Below are positions 1 through 8,326 of a DNA stretch of 35,287 bases, in pieces. How positions within the stretch are numbered: position 1 is the first letter of the stretch; each line of letters starts with the position of its first letter. The position numbers were made by a program, and so were the translations under genes. Under the pieces are notes generated by a model. It saw nothing but the letters and a program-made list of their open reading frames with translations, did no database searches and was not told the DNA's origin. Source of the DNA: an uncultured Calothrix sp. (GTDB lineage Bacteria; Cyanobacteriota; Cyanobacteriia; Cyanobacteriales; Nostocaceae); the NCBI GenBank assembly GCA_937973965.1, contig CALJJQ010000165.1, positions 1-35,287 of the forward strand. The letters run 5' to 3'.

Positions 1-777
1 AGCGATCGCCGCAGCACAACAAACATCTAAATTGAGGTCAAATAAAAGAGGTTGGAGATGTTGACAAAGATGATAACTATCCCGCAAGTCAGGACGATAT
101 CCTAAAGCTGTAACAGCTTCCTTTCTCACCGTCGCAACTGGGTCGGTCAAAGCTTCTAAAAGTGCGACTGTCACCCTTTGTTGATGGAAGCTACCAAGAG
201 CTTCAATGACGGTTAACCGGACTGAAGGATCATCATCTTTTGCCAATGGTAGTAAATAATCAATAATCTGATAATGGCGAATATAGGATAAACAACGAAC
301 AGCCTGTAAACGAGTAGAGGGAGTAGCAAGTAACTCGGCGATCGCACCAATTGCTGATTCTCCAATTTGTGCTAGCGCATTGGCAGCCATTACCTGCAAA
401 TCCTCATCCTCAATGGTTTGCAGCAATTCTATTAAGGGTGCGATCGCTTGGGGTGATTTCAATTCACCTAAAATCCGCACCCCATACCAGCGTAGTTCTT
501 CTTCTGCTTCTTCATCTGTCAACAATACTAACAATCTGGGAATGGCAATTTCCCCTAAACGTCCAAATATCTTGGCAATTTCCCACCTTTGTTGAAAATC
601 TCCTGCCTCTAATAAGAATACAGCCCAATCTAATAATTTTTCGCGATCGCGAAATTTCCCTAAATCTTTATTCCCCACTACAGCAATTAGCTGCTGTAAA
701 CACTGCTGCAAACCTAAATAATCCCCCGTATCCCATGCTTTTTCTCCACGTAATACAAGTTGACTAATTTTATCCAC
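1..777 (-). CDS. nirB: HEAT-repeat protein, probable cyanobacterial NirB (3' part outside window)
   Basis: My translation of the minus strand gives an open frame of 259 codons that leaves the window at position 1, so the C-terminus is missing. The protein is a chain of HEAT / PBS-lyase-like helical repeats, with units such as DDDPSVRLTVIEALGSF and DPVATVRKEAVTALGYRP near the window edge. I place the start at a GTG (775-777) because GAGGAG lies 9 nt upstream (787-792). It is divergent from nirA. In Anabaena PCC 7120 the gene divergent from nirA is all0605, called nirB, which is needed for full nitrite reductase activity and for keeping nirA-operon expression low without inducer. That assignment rests on position and recall, not alignment. 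It is unrelated to enterobacterial NADH-nitrite reductase NirB. A phycobilin lyase subunit is the alternative, but the neighbours argue against it. Confidence 0.75.
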   Translation of the reverse strand, partial: MDKISQLVLRGEKAWDTGDYLGLQQCLQQLIAVVGNKDLGKFRDREKLLDWAVFLLEAGDFQQRWEIAKIFGRLGEIAIPRLLVLLTDEEAEEELRWYGVRILGELKSPQAIAPLIELLQTIEDEDLQVMAANALAQIGESAIGAIAELLATPSTRLQAVRCLSYIRHYQIIDYLLPLAKDDDPSVRLTVIEALGSFHQQRVTVALLEALTDPVATVRKEAVTALGYRPDLRDSYHLCQHLQPLLFDLNLDVCCAAAIA

Positions 778-1095
778 TAGTAAAAACTCCTCATACTATT
801 TATTTTGGGTTTTGGATTATCCTGCGGTTGTTCCGCTACATGTCTATGGGTTGGAAAACCCCTTGTCAAATCAACTCCCCATGTCGTTTGGACACAACCA
901 AACGAGAAAATAATTCACTCCTACTCCCTACTACCTATTTTCAAGGGAGGGTTTAATCTTTCCCACTTGTCACGATTACTTTTTCTGATTTATATCACGG
1001 TGATTACATGGATCCGGGAGAACGAGTAAAACCCTATAACCACTCTCCCCATCGCTACAATAACAGCCTTTTTCTCCGCCAAAAACCTATTTATA

Positions 1096-1188
1096 TGCAG
1101 GTTTGACATCAAATAATTACGTTAAATACATACAATGCATTATTTCGTAACAATTTATACGATTTTTCTGCTACATCGACCTTAACTT
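1096..1188 (+). promoter_or_regulatory. NtcA-activated promoter of the nirA operon
   Basis: A perfect NtcA box, GTA-N8-TAC, lies at 1147-1160. It is followed exactly 22 nt later by TAACTT (1183-1188), which fits the TAN3T -10 element. This is the canonical class II NtcA promoter spacing. Transcription would start near 1195, giving a leader of about 300 nt before nirA. At 1096-1108 the sequence TGCAGGTTTGACA resembles the TGCA-N5-TGCA motif reported for the LysR-type nitrate regulator NtcB, with one half-site degenerate. That second site is only a suggestion. Confidence 0.85.
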
Positions 1189-1498
1189 AGGTTTATGTGA
1201 ATTTTGGCAAAGCTAGTATTCACGACAACTTGACAAATACATTTGCTCAATAAATTTATGGAGAAAACAGTCACCTTCCCCATAAAGACAATCCGTTAGG
1301 TCGTCTCTTTGTTCCCTATTTTCTAGTTAAAACTTTTCACGTTCATAAACTGAGCTTTTCGTTATAGACAGTTAATGTTTAAGGGTCAACTGTCAACAAA
1401 AGGGAAATATATCGGCGTGCAAAGTATACTTGAGAAAATTATTCCAGACTGATAGTTCTCCACTGAATTTTCCCGTTCCTCAGATATGGTTTACTTCC

Positions 1499-3055
1499 AT
1501 GACAGACTTAGCAACTACCACAACCAGTCTTAACAAATTTGAGAAATTCAAAGCCGAAAAAGATGGACTTGCGGTAAAAGCAGAAATCGAAAAATTTGCG
1601 ATGATGGGTTGGGACGCAATTGACACCACCGACCGTGACCACCGTCTCAAATGGTTGGGTGTGTTCTTTCGTCCGGTAACTCCGGGTAAATTTATGATCC
1701 GGTTACGCACCCCTAACGGGATTATGACTGCCGCACAAATGTACGTGTTGGCGGATATACTCAAACGTTACGGAGATGATGCTAGCGCAGATATTACCAC
1801 TCGTCAAAATATCCAATTACGAGGAATTCGGATTGAGGATTTACCGGAAATCTTTAACCGCTTTCGTGCAGTTGGTTTGACCAGTGTGCAGTCGGGAATG
1901 GATAATGTGCGTAATATTACTGGAGACCCGGTTGCTGGATTAGATGCAGATGAATTGTATGATACCCGTGAACTAGTTCAGCAAATTCAGGATATGATTA
2001 CCAACTTTGGTGAAGGTAATTCTGAATTTACAAACCTACCGCGCAAATTTAATATTGCCATTACGGGGGGACGGGATAACTCGGTTCATGCAGAGATTAA
2101 TGATTTAGCCTTTGTCCCAGCTTTTCAAAGTTTGGCTGAGGGTGAAAAATTCGGCTTTAATGTGCTGGTGGGGGGTTTTTTCTCCGCTAAACGTTGTGAA
2201 GCCGCAGTTCCGTTGAATGCATGGGTGACACCAGAGGAGGTAGTTGCAGTTTGTCGAGCTATACTAGAAGTGTATCGCGACAACGGTTTACGGGCTAATC
2301 GGCAAAAATCTCGATTAATGTGGTTAATTGATGAATGGGGAATTGATCAATTTCGTGCAGCAGTCGAGAATAAACTGGGATATAAATTTGTGTCAGCAGC
2401 ACCCCACGATGAAATCGACTGGGAAAAACGTGACCATATTGGTGTATCAAAGCAAAAACAGCCTGGATTAAATTACGTAGGGATGCATGTACCTGTAGGG
2501 CGCTTACAAGCCGAGGACATGTCCCAAATTGCCCGACTGGCAGAGGTTTACGGCAGTGGAGAAATCCGTTTTACCGTTGAACAAAATATTATTATCCCGA
2601 ATATTCCCGATGATAATTTGGTATCATTTTTAGCAGAAAAGCTGCTAGAAAAATTTACAATTAATCCAGGTCAATTAACGCGATCGCTAGTTTCCTGTAC
2701 GGGTGCGCAATTTTGTAATTTTGCCCTCATTGAAACCAAAAATCGAGCCGTTGAACTGATAAAGTCACTGGAAGCAGAACTGGATTTCACCCAACCAGTA
2801 CGAATTCATTGGACAGGATGTCCCAACTCCTGTGGACAACCCCAAGTGGCAGACATCGGTTTGATGGGAACCAAAGCGCGCAAAAACGGCAAAGCCGTGG
2901 AAGGGGTTGATATTTACATGGGTGGGAAAGTCGGTAAAGATGCAAAATTAGGAAATTGCATCACAAAAGGTGTTCCCTGTGAAGACTTGCAACCAGTTCT
3001 CCGTGATTTATTAATTCAGCACTTCGGAGCAAAACCGAAAGACACTCCACAGTAA
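1499..3055 (+). CDS. nirA: Ferredoxin-nitrite reductase NirA
   Basis: This enzyme reduces nitrite to ammonium with six electrons from ferredoxin, using siroheme and a 4Fe-4S cluster. The cluster ligands are visible as Cys400 and Cys406 (SCTGAQFCNFA) and Cys441 and Cys445 (GCPNSCGQ). The first half carries the NIR/SIR ferredoxin-like repeats (WLGVFFRPVTPG, TRQNIQLRGI). I chose the ATG at 1499 (518 aa, normal for cyanobacteria) because MTDLATTTTSLNKFEKFKAEK matches the usual N-terminus of the family. The frame stays open upstream to a TTG at 1430, but that stretch is not family-like. No C-terminal ferredoxin domain is present. It is the first gene of the nitrate assimilation operon and lies downstream of the NtcA promoter at 1147-1188. 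Confidence 0.97.
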   Translation: MTDLATTTTSLNKFEKFKAEKDGLAVKAEIEKFAMMGWDAIDTTDRDHRLKWLGVFFRPVTPGKFMIRLRTPNGIMTAAQMYVLADILKRYGDDASADITTRQNIQLRGIRIEDLPEIFNRFRAVGLTSVQSGMDNVRNITGDPVAGLDADELYDTRELVQQIQDMITNFGEGNSEFTNLPRKFNIAITGGRDNSVHAEINDLAFVPAFQSLAEGEKFGFNVLVGGFFSAKRCEAAVPLNAWVTPEEVVAVCRAILEVYRDNGLRANRQKSRLMWLIDEWGIDQFRAAVENKLGYKFVSAAPHDEIDWEKRDHIGVSKQKQPGLNYVGMHVPVGRLQAEDMSQIARLAEVYGSGEIRFTVEQNIIIPNIPDDNLVSFLAEKLLEKFTINPGQLTRSLVSCTGAQFCNFALIETKNRAVELIKSLEAELDFTQPVRIHWTGCPNSCGQPQVADIGLMGTKARKNGKAVEGVDIYMGGKVGKDAKLGNCITKGVPCEDLQPVLRDLLIQHFGAKPKDTPQ

Positions 3056-3430
3056 AAAACAATGGAATTTTGGATTTTAGATTTTAGATTTTGGATTTTT
3101 AAAAGGTTGATGTTTCCAACCCCATCCAACCTGAATATTTCTGACTAGAAAGTAGGAAATAGGGAATAGTAATAAGAACTATTTAGACCCAAAGTACCAA
3201 GCTATAGTTACATGTTTGGTTATATCCAAAATACATGGGAAATTAAATTTATTCTCATACCTATCTCCGACAATATTTGACCCAAAAATAAACATATGGG
3301 AAAATGCAGACTAATGCTTGGCTCAGGGATAGACAATAGGGTTTGACTTTTGAATTTGCGAGTGGGACAACGCAATCATAAATAAATATATTGCGTATTA
3401 GGGGCTTCCAAGATAAAAAATCTTCATGTG

Positions 3431-3466
3431 GTGCGGGCTTCTAGCCTGCACCGAAAAGGCTAGAAG
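3431..3466. repeat. Small palindromic repeat in nirA-nrtA spacer
   Basis: CTTCTAGCC (3438-3446) and GGCTAGAAG (3458-3466) form a perfect 9-bp stem around an 11-nt loop. A second pairing is possible between GTGCGGGC and GCCTGCAC. Elements of the GTGCGGGC...GCAC type are scattered between genes in filamentous cyanobacteria. Confidence 0.6.
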
Positions 3467-3586
3467 TCTGTTCTAATAATGCATACATCGGAGAACTATT
3501 TTTTTTGTAAGTCCCTTACCCAACCTCGTTATGGCTTCGCACATCCTTTCCCCGTATTTCTGGAAAGCAAATCCAAAATCCGTCTT

Positions 3587-3626
3587 GGAAAGTTTGGTGG
3601 AAGAATAAATCTCCCACCAACTTTCC
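3587..3626 (+). promoter_or_regulatory. Stem-loop 59 nt upstream of nrtA
   Basis: GGAAAGTTTGGTGG (3587-3600) pairs with CCACCAACTTTCC (3614-3626), a 13-bp stem with one bulged A and a 13-nt loop. It sits inside the operon leader of nrtA. It has no T-run after it, so an RNA processing or stability element is more likely than a terminator. No function is known from sequence alone. Confidence 0.5.
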
Positions 3627-3684
3627 GCAAAATCCAAAATCCATATCACTCATTACCACTAATACTAATTACAATAATTCAACC

Positions 3685-5022
3685 ATGACAAATCTATCGC
3701 GCCGTAAATTTTTGATTACCACTGGTGCAGCAGCAGCAGGTACGCTTTGGGTTCATGGCTGCACATCTTCTAGTGATAATACTGCCACAAATGGGAATGG
3801 AAATAATAGTGCAGTTCCAGCTGCCAATGTTTCGGCTGCGGACGCACCGGAAGTCACCACTGCGAAACTGGGATTTATTGCTTTAACGGATTCTGCACCT
3901 TTAATTATTGCCCAGGAAAAGGGTTTATTTGCTAAATATGGCATGAAGGATGTGGAAGTCATTAAACAGGCTTCCTGGGGGACAACCCGTGATAATTTAG
4001 TATTGGGTTCTGCTGGTAATGGTATCGATGGTGCCCATATCCTGACACCAATGCCCTATTTAATGGCGTTAGGAACTGTCACCGATGGGAAGAAAATTCC
4101 CATGTATATTTTGGCGCGGTTGAATGTGAATGGACAGGGTATTCAATTAGCGAATACCTACAAAGACTTGAAGGTCGGAGTTGATGCTAAACCCCTAAAG
4201 GATGCGTTTGCAAAACAAAAAGCCGCAGGGAAGAAAGAACTCAAAGCTGCGATGACCTTCCCCGGTGGAACCCACGATTTATGGATTCGTTACTGGATGG
4301 CTGCTGGGGGGATTAATCCCGATACGGATGTTTCCACCATTGTTGTTCCCCCTCCCCAGATGGTTGCAAATGTCAAAGTGAACAACATGGAAGCTTTTTG
4401 TGTGGGAGAACCTTGGCCATTGCAAACCGTTAACCAAAAGGTCGGTTACATGGCTGCGACTACTGGGGAAATATGGAAAGACCATCCAGAAAAAGCCTTT
4501 GCCATGCGTGCAGATTGGGTGGATAAACATCCGAAAGCAGCAAAAGCTTTATTAATGGCTGTGATGGAAGCTCAACAGTGGTGTGACAAACCGGAAAACC
4601 GGGAAGAAATGTGTAAAATCCTGTCTAAACGGCAGTGGTTTAATGTTCCGGTTGCTGATATTATTGATCGCTCCCAAGGTAAGTTTGATTACGGTACGGG
4701 TCGGGTGGAAGACTATTCCCAAACTATCATGATGAAGTATTGGCGGGATAATGCTTCTTATCCCTACAAGAGCCATGATTTATGGTTTTTAACGGAAAAT
4801 ATGCGTTGGGGTTATTTACCTACGGATACGGATACCAAAGCAATTATTGACAAAGTGAATCGGGAAGACCTGTGGAAGGAAGCTGCGAAAGCTTTGAAGG
4901 TTCCCGATGCAGAAATCCCCCAAAGTACATCACGGGGTGTGGAAACCTTCTTTGATGGTGTGAAGTTTGACCCGGAAAAACCGCAGGAATACTTAAAAGG
5001 ATTGAAGATTCGTAAGGCGTAG
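3685..5022 (+). CDS. nrtA: Nitrate/nitrite-binding lipoprotein NrtA
   Basis: This is the periplasmic receptor of the high-affinity NrtABCD nitrate/nitrite importer (NrtA/CmpA family). The 445-residue protein starts with a twin-arginine-like signal (SRRKFLITTG) and a lipobox ending at Cys26 (WVHGC), followed by a Ser/Asn/Thr-rich linker. The binding domain contains family blocks such as LGFIALTDSAPLIIAQEKG, FPGGTHDLWIRYWMAAGG and VGEPWPLQTV. The C-terminal half of nrtC repeats the same pattern (GFIPLTDAAPLIIAQEKG, IRYWL/LLRYWLAAGG, VGGPWN), which supports nitrate transport rather than a general SsuA/TauA receptor. Bicarbonate-binding CmpA is the nearest alternative, but the nirA and nrtBCD context favours nitrate. 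Confidence 0.95.
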   Translation: MTNLSRRKFLITTGAAAAGTLWVHGCTSSSDNTATNGNGNNSAVPAANVSAADAPEVTTAKLGFIALTDSAPLIIAQEKGLFAKYGMKDVEVIKQASWGTTRDNLVLGSAGNGIDGAHILTPMPYLMALGTVTDGKKIPMYILARLNVNGQGIQLANTYKDLKVGVDAKPLKDAFAKQKAAGKKELKAAMTFPGGTHDLWIRYWMAAGGINPDTDVSTIVVPPPQMVANVKVNNMEAFCVGEPWPLQTVNQKVGYMAATTGEIWKDHPEKAFAMRADWVDKHPKAAKALLMAVMEAQQWCDKPENREEMCKILSKRQWFNVPVADIIDRSQGKFDYGTGRVEDYSQTIMMKYWRDNASYPYKSHDLWFLTENMRWGYLPTDTDTKAIIDKVNREDLWKEAAKALKVPDAEIPQSTSRGVETFFDGVKFDPEKPQEYLKGLKIRKA

Positions 5023-5275
5023 TTTGAGAATACGGGAGACAGGAGGTAGTTTTGTTTATTAATCCCCTCGCTCCTGCTTCGTGAATGAAGGCAGAGCCTT
5101 CAACTCACTAAGCGACCACGCGGAGCATGGTCACTAGATAAAACCTGACTTCCCACCACACCCAAAATCTAGCCTTTCTCTTCCTGCTTCTCCCGATGTA
5201 TCAACTCTAAAATAAAACGGTATTACCGATTTTCTCTTCGCTCCCTTCCCATTACCACAAATCTAAGAGAGAAAA

Positions 5276-6115
5276 ATGGCGACAACAACTATTAGAAAAC
5301 CTTCCCAGAGCAAGATTCAAAAATCCCTCGTCACCTTTTTGCAAAAGCGGGGACGAAAGTTTATCTCACCACTAATTGCGATCGCCCTATTTTTGATTAT
5401 CTGGCAAATTGCTTGTTCGGGTGAAAAACCTAACCTACCCCCTCCAACTACGGTGGTTCAAGAAACTTGGGATTTGATTATTGACCCGTTTTTTGATAAT
5501 GGTGGTACGGATAAGGGTTTGGCTTTACAGATTTTTGCTAGTTTAGGTCGGGTTGCCATTGGTTTTAGTTTAGCCGCAATTGTTGGCATTAGTTTGGGAA
5601 TGATTATTGGTGCTAATGCATTTATTTTTGAAGCGGTTGACCCAATTTTTCAGGTATTGCGTACCGTTCCTCCTTTGGCTTGGTTGCCAATTTCTCTTGC
5701 AGCATTTCGTGATAGTGAACCGTCGGCAATTTTCGTGATTTTTATTACGGCGATTTGGCCAATTATTATTAATACAACGGTGGGTGTGCAACAAATTCCC
5801 CAAGATTACAAAAATGTTGCCCAGGTATTGAAATTATCAGGTTTTAAGTATTTTTATAAAATAGTTTTTCCTGCTTCTGTTCCCTATATTTTTACCGGAT
5901 TACGTATCGGCATTGGTTTATCATGGTTAGCAATTGTGGCAGCAGAAATGTTAGTCGGTGGGGTGGGAATTGGTTTCTTTATCTGGGATGCGTGGAATAG
6001 TACCCGTTTAAGTGAAATTGTTTTAGCCCTGGTGTATGTCGGTGTTGTGGGTTTGATTCTGGATCGCATGATTGCTTTTATTGCGAGTAAGGTTGTCCCC
6101 CAGGAGCAGAAATAG
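5276..6115 (+). CDS. nrtB: Nitrate/nitrite ABC transporter permease NrtB
   Basis: This is the integral-membrane subunit of the nitrate importer. The 279-residue protein has a basic cytosolic N-terminus, then hydrophobic segments starting with FISPLIAIALFLIIWQIA and continuing through about six helices. The cytoplasmic EAA-like loop that contacts the ATPases is visible as PQDYKNVAQVLKLSGFKYFYKIVFPASVP. The start at 5276 follows AAGAGAGAAAA, a good ribosome site. It is separated from nrtA by 253 nt and from nrtC by 114 nt. The nrtA-nrtB spacer carries a palindrome-rich stretch (about 5080-5135) and no gene. Confidence 0.95.
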   Translation: MATTTIRKPSQSKIQKSLVTFLQKRGRKFISPLIAIALFLIIWQIACSGEKPNLPPPTTVVQETWDLIIDPFFDNGGTDKGLALQIFASLGRVAIGFSLAAIVGISLGMIIGANAFIFEAVDPIFQVLRTVPPLAWLPISLAAFRDSEPSAIFVIFITAIWPIIINTTVGVQQIPQDYKNVAQVLKLSGFKYFYKIVFPASVPYIFTGLRIGIGLSWLAIVAAEMLVGGVGIGFFIWDAWNSTRLSEIVLALVYVGVVGLILDRMIAFIASKVVPQEQK

Positions 6116-6165
6116 GATCGAGGAGACAGAATACAGGAGTTAACGCGTAAAAATAACCCGACTTT

Positions 6166-6194
6166 GTAGAGACGACCCGACGGGTTGTCTCTAC
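6166..6194. repeat. GTAGAGAC palindrome, GACCCG core type (copy 1)
   Basis: GTAGAGACGACCC (6166-6178) pairs with GGGTTGTCTCTAC (6182-6194), with one G-T pair, in the nrtB-nrtC spacer. It is followed directly by AAAATCC heptamers (about 6201-6229) that run up to the nrtC start codon. The same element recurs at 8266, 10432 and 15005. Confidence 0.8.
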
Positions 6195-6229
6195 GGAAAC
6201 CCAAAATCCAAAATCCAAAATCCAAAATC

Positions 6230-8245
6230 ATGTTAACCAATATCGATAAACCCCAAAAAACGACGAATACATTTGTAGAAATTGACCACGTGGATCGTGT
6301 TTTCAATTTGCCGAATGGTGGTCAATATATTGCCCTCAAAAATATCGAATTAAAAATCCAACAGGGTGAATTTATTTCCTTGATTGGACACTCTGGTTGT
6401 GGAAAATCGACCCTATTAAATATTATTGCCGGATTGGATCGGGCCACAACTGGAGGTGTCACCCTGGAAGGACGGGAAGTGCGGGAACCGGGTCCTGACC
6501 GGATGGTGGTGTTTCAAAATTATTCCCTACTACCTTGGTTGACTGTACAGGAAAATATTGCGATCGCTGTTGATGAGGTTTTTAAAAACAAACCAGCTGG
6601 GGAACGTCGGCAAATTGTCGAACACCATATTGATCTGGTAGGATTACGTCATGCTGCCAATAGTCGTCCCTGCGAACTTTCTGGGGGAATGAAACAACGG
6701 GTGTCGATTGCCCGTGCTTTGGCAATTCGTCCGAAGTTACTGCTGTTAGATGAACCCTTCGGTGCTTTAGATGCTTTGACACGGGGTAGTTTGCAGACCC
6801 AATTAATGAAAATCTGCAATGAACACCAACTTACCTGTGTGATGGTGACTCACGATGTGGATGAAGCTTTATTATTATCTGACCGGATTGTGATGCTTAC
6901 TAATGGTCCGGAAGCTCACATCGGTCAAATCCTGGAAGTACCCATTCCCCGACCACGCGATCGCTTGGAGGTCATTAACCATCCCAGTTACTATGGTTTA
7001 CGTAACGAGATGATTTATTTCCTCAATCAACAAAAACAAGCCAAAAAACGTCAAGCGGCTAAAGTTTCCACCCCCGGAATTATTTCTAAACATGGTCTAG
7101 AAAAAATCAATCTGGATATCGGTTTTATCCCACTCACCGATGCAGCACCCCTAATTATTGCCCAGGAAAAAGGCTTTTTTGCTCAATTCGGTTTGGAACA
7201 AGTTACCCTTCACCGGGAAAACAGTTGGAAAGAAGTAGCTAAGGGTGTGGGAACTGGTAGACTAGATGCAGCCCAAATGGTGGCAGGAATGCCTCTGGCT
7301 TTAACACTAGGTGCAGGTGATAAAACCCCTGTTCCCGTTGTTACTGCCATGACCCTATCTCGCAACGGTAACGCCATTACCCTGAGTCAAAAATTACAAC
7401 AAAAAGGTGTTAATTCCCTTTCCGACCTGAAAACCGTATTACAAGCAGATAAAGAAAAAAATCACGTGTTGGGTATCGTTCACCCGGCATCAATGCAAAA
7501 TTTATTACTGCGGTATTGGTTGGCAGCCGGAGGCATTGACCCGGATAGGGATGTGGAATTGACCGTGATTCCCCCAGCACAAATGGTTTCTGCCTTGCGT
7601 TCCGGTGCTATTGATGGGTATTGTGTTGGTGGTCCTTGGAACACCCACGCTGTCCGTGACAAAGTTGGTTTTGTCGCTGCAACCGCTTTAGATATCTGGG
7701 GAGAACACCCGGAAAAGGTGCTGGGAGTACGGGAAGATTGGGCTGAAAAATATCCCCAAACCCATATTGCCCTGGTTAAAGCCCTATTGTCGGCTTGCGA
7801 ATACTGTGATGATATCCGCAACCGTTCGGAAATTGCGGAGATTCTCGCTCGTCCCGAATATGTCGGTGTTGCTGCTGATTGCATCCGTCCTGGTTTTATT
7901 GACCCCTACGAACGGGGAGACGGAACAGAGGCAGAATTTTTACCATCCTACAATCAATTTTTTGTCAACAAAGCTAACTACCCGGAACGGGTAGAAATGC
8001 TATGGATTCTCACCCAATTAGCTCGCTGGGGATTAGTCCCATTCCCCAAAAACTGGGTCGATGTGGTAGATAGAATTTGTCGTACCGATGTATTTGGTGT
8101 GGCAGCTCGCGACCTAGAGGTACTCGACATTGGTCGCGACCAACCCATCCACATGTTTGACGGTAAAGCCTTTAATCCCTCTGACCCCATTGATTATCTT
8201 AAATCCTTCCCCATCAAACGGGAAATTAGAATCCAGGAATTTTAG
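6230..8245 (+). CDS. nrtC: Nitrate/nitrite ABC transporter ATPase-receptor fusion NrtC
   Basis: This is an ATPase subunit of the nitrate importer with a C-terminal NrtA-like domain. In Synechococcus that domain is needed for ammonium inhibition of uptake. Walker A is GHSGCGKST (53-61), Q-loop Gln96, signature LSGGM (150-154), Walker B LLLLDEP (170-176) and switch His208. The receptor-like domain runs from about residue 293 (IGFIPLTDAAPLIIAQEKG) to the end, with no signal peptide, so it stays in the cytosol. I chose the ATG at 6230 (671 aa). The frame also opens at a TTG at 6185, but those 15 codons are made of the palindrome and AAAATCC repeats. nrtD follows after 81 nt. Confidence 0.95.
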   Translation: MLTNIDKPQKTTNTFVEIDHVDRVFNLPNGGQYIALKNIELKIQQGEFISLIGHSGCGKSTLLNIIAGLDRATTGGVTLEGREVREPGPDRMVVFQNYSLLPWLTVQENIAIAVDEVFKNKPAGERRQIVEHHIDLVGLRHAANSRPCELSGGMKQRVSIARALAIRPKLLLLDEPFGALDALTRGSLQTQLMKICNEHQLTCVMVTHDVDEALLLSDRIVMLTNGPEAHIGQILEVPIPRPRDRLEVINHPSYYGLRNEMIYFLNQQKQAKKRQAAKVSTPGIISKHGLEKINLDIGFIPLTDAAPLIIAQEKGFFAQFGLEQVTLHRENSWKEVAKGVGTGRLDAAQMVAGMPLALTLGAGDKTPVPVVTAMTLSRNGNAITLSQKLQQKGVNSLSDLKTVLQADKEKNHVLGIVHPASMQNLLLRYWLAAGGIDPDRDVELTVIPPAQMVSALRSGAIDGYCVGGPWNTHAVRDKVGFVAATALDIWGEHPEKVLGVREDWAEKYPQTHIALVKALLSACEYCDDIRNRSEIAEILARPEYVGVAADCIRPGFIDPYERGDGTEAEFLPSYNQFFVNKANYPERVEMLWILTQLARWGLVPFPKNWVDVVDRICRTDVFGVAARDLEVLDIGRDQPIHMFDGKAFNPSDPIDYLKSFPIKREIRIQEF

Positions 8246-8265
8246 ATTTTGGATTTTGGATTTCC

Positions 8266-8293
8266 GTACAGACTACCCGTCGGGTCGTCTGTA
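8266..8293. repeat. GTAGAGAC palindrome, GACCCG core type (copy 2)
   Basis: TACAGACTACCC (8267-8278) pairs with GGGTCGTCTGTA (8282-8293) with one mismatch, in the nrtC-nrtD spacer. It directly follows TTTTGGA heptamers (about 8240-8262). The same pairing of heptamers and palindrome occurs before nrtC. Confidence 0.75.
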
Positions 8294-8326
8294 AAATCAA
8301 CCCCATTCCCTGACAAACCTATTACC

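Larger units (their letters stand above)
3056..3684 (+). other. nirA-nrtA spacer with repeats and hairpins
   Basis: This 629-nt spacer holds no convincing gene. It begins with TTTTGGA/TTTTAGA heptamers (about 3070-3100). It also contains a palindromic element (3431-3466) and a strong stem-loop (3587-3626) just before nrtA. It is unusually long for the inside of an operon. Confidence 0.7.

Noticed and set aside
351-767. Plus-strand open frames of 138 and 71 codons
   Set aside because: They are antisense to the HEAT-repeat gene, whose minus-strand frame has clear repeat structure and a ribosome site.
805-1029. Open frame of 74 codons in the nirA upstream region
   Set aside because: No family likeness and no ribosome site; it lies in the regulatory spacer.
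1430-1498. TTG start for nirA 23 codons upstream
   Set aside because: The ATG at 1499 gives the family-typical N-terminus; the extra residues are not family-like.
3479-3688. Open frame of 69 codons before nrtA
   Set aside because: It reads through the stem-loop at 3587-3626 and the AAAATCC repeats; no protein-like pattern.
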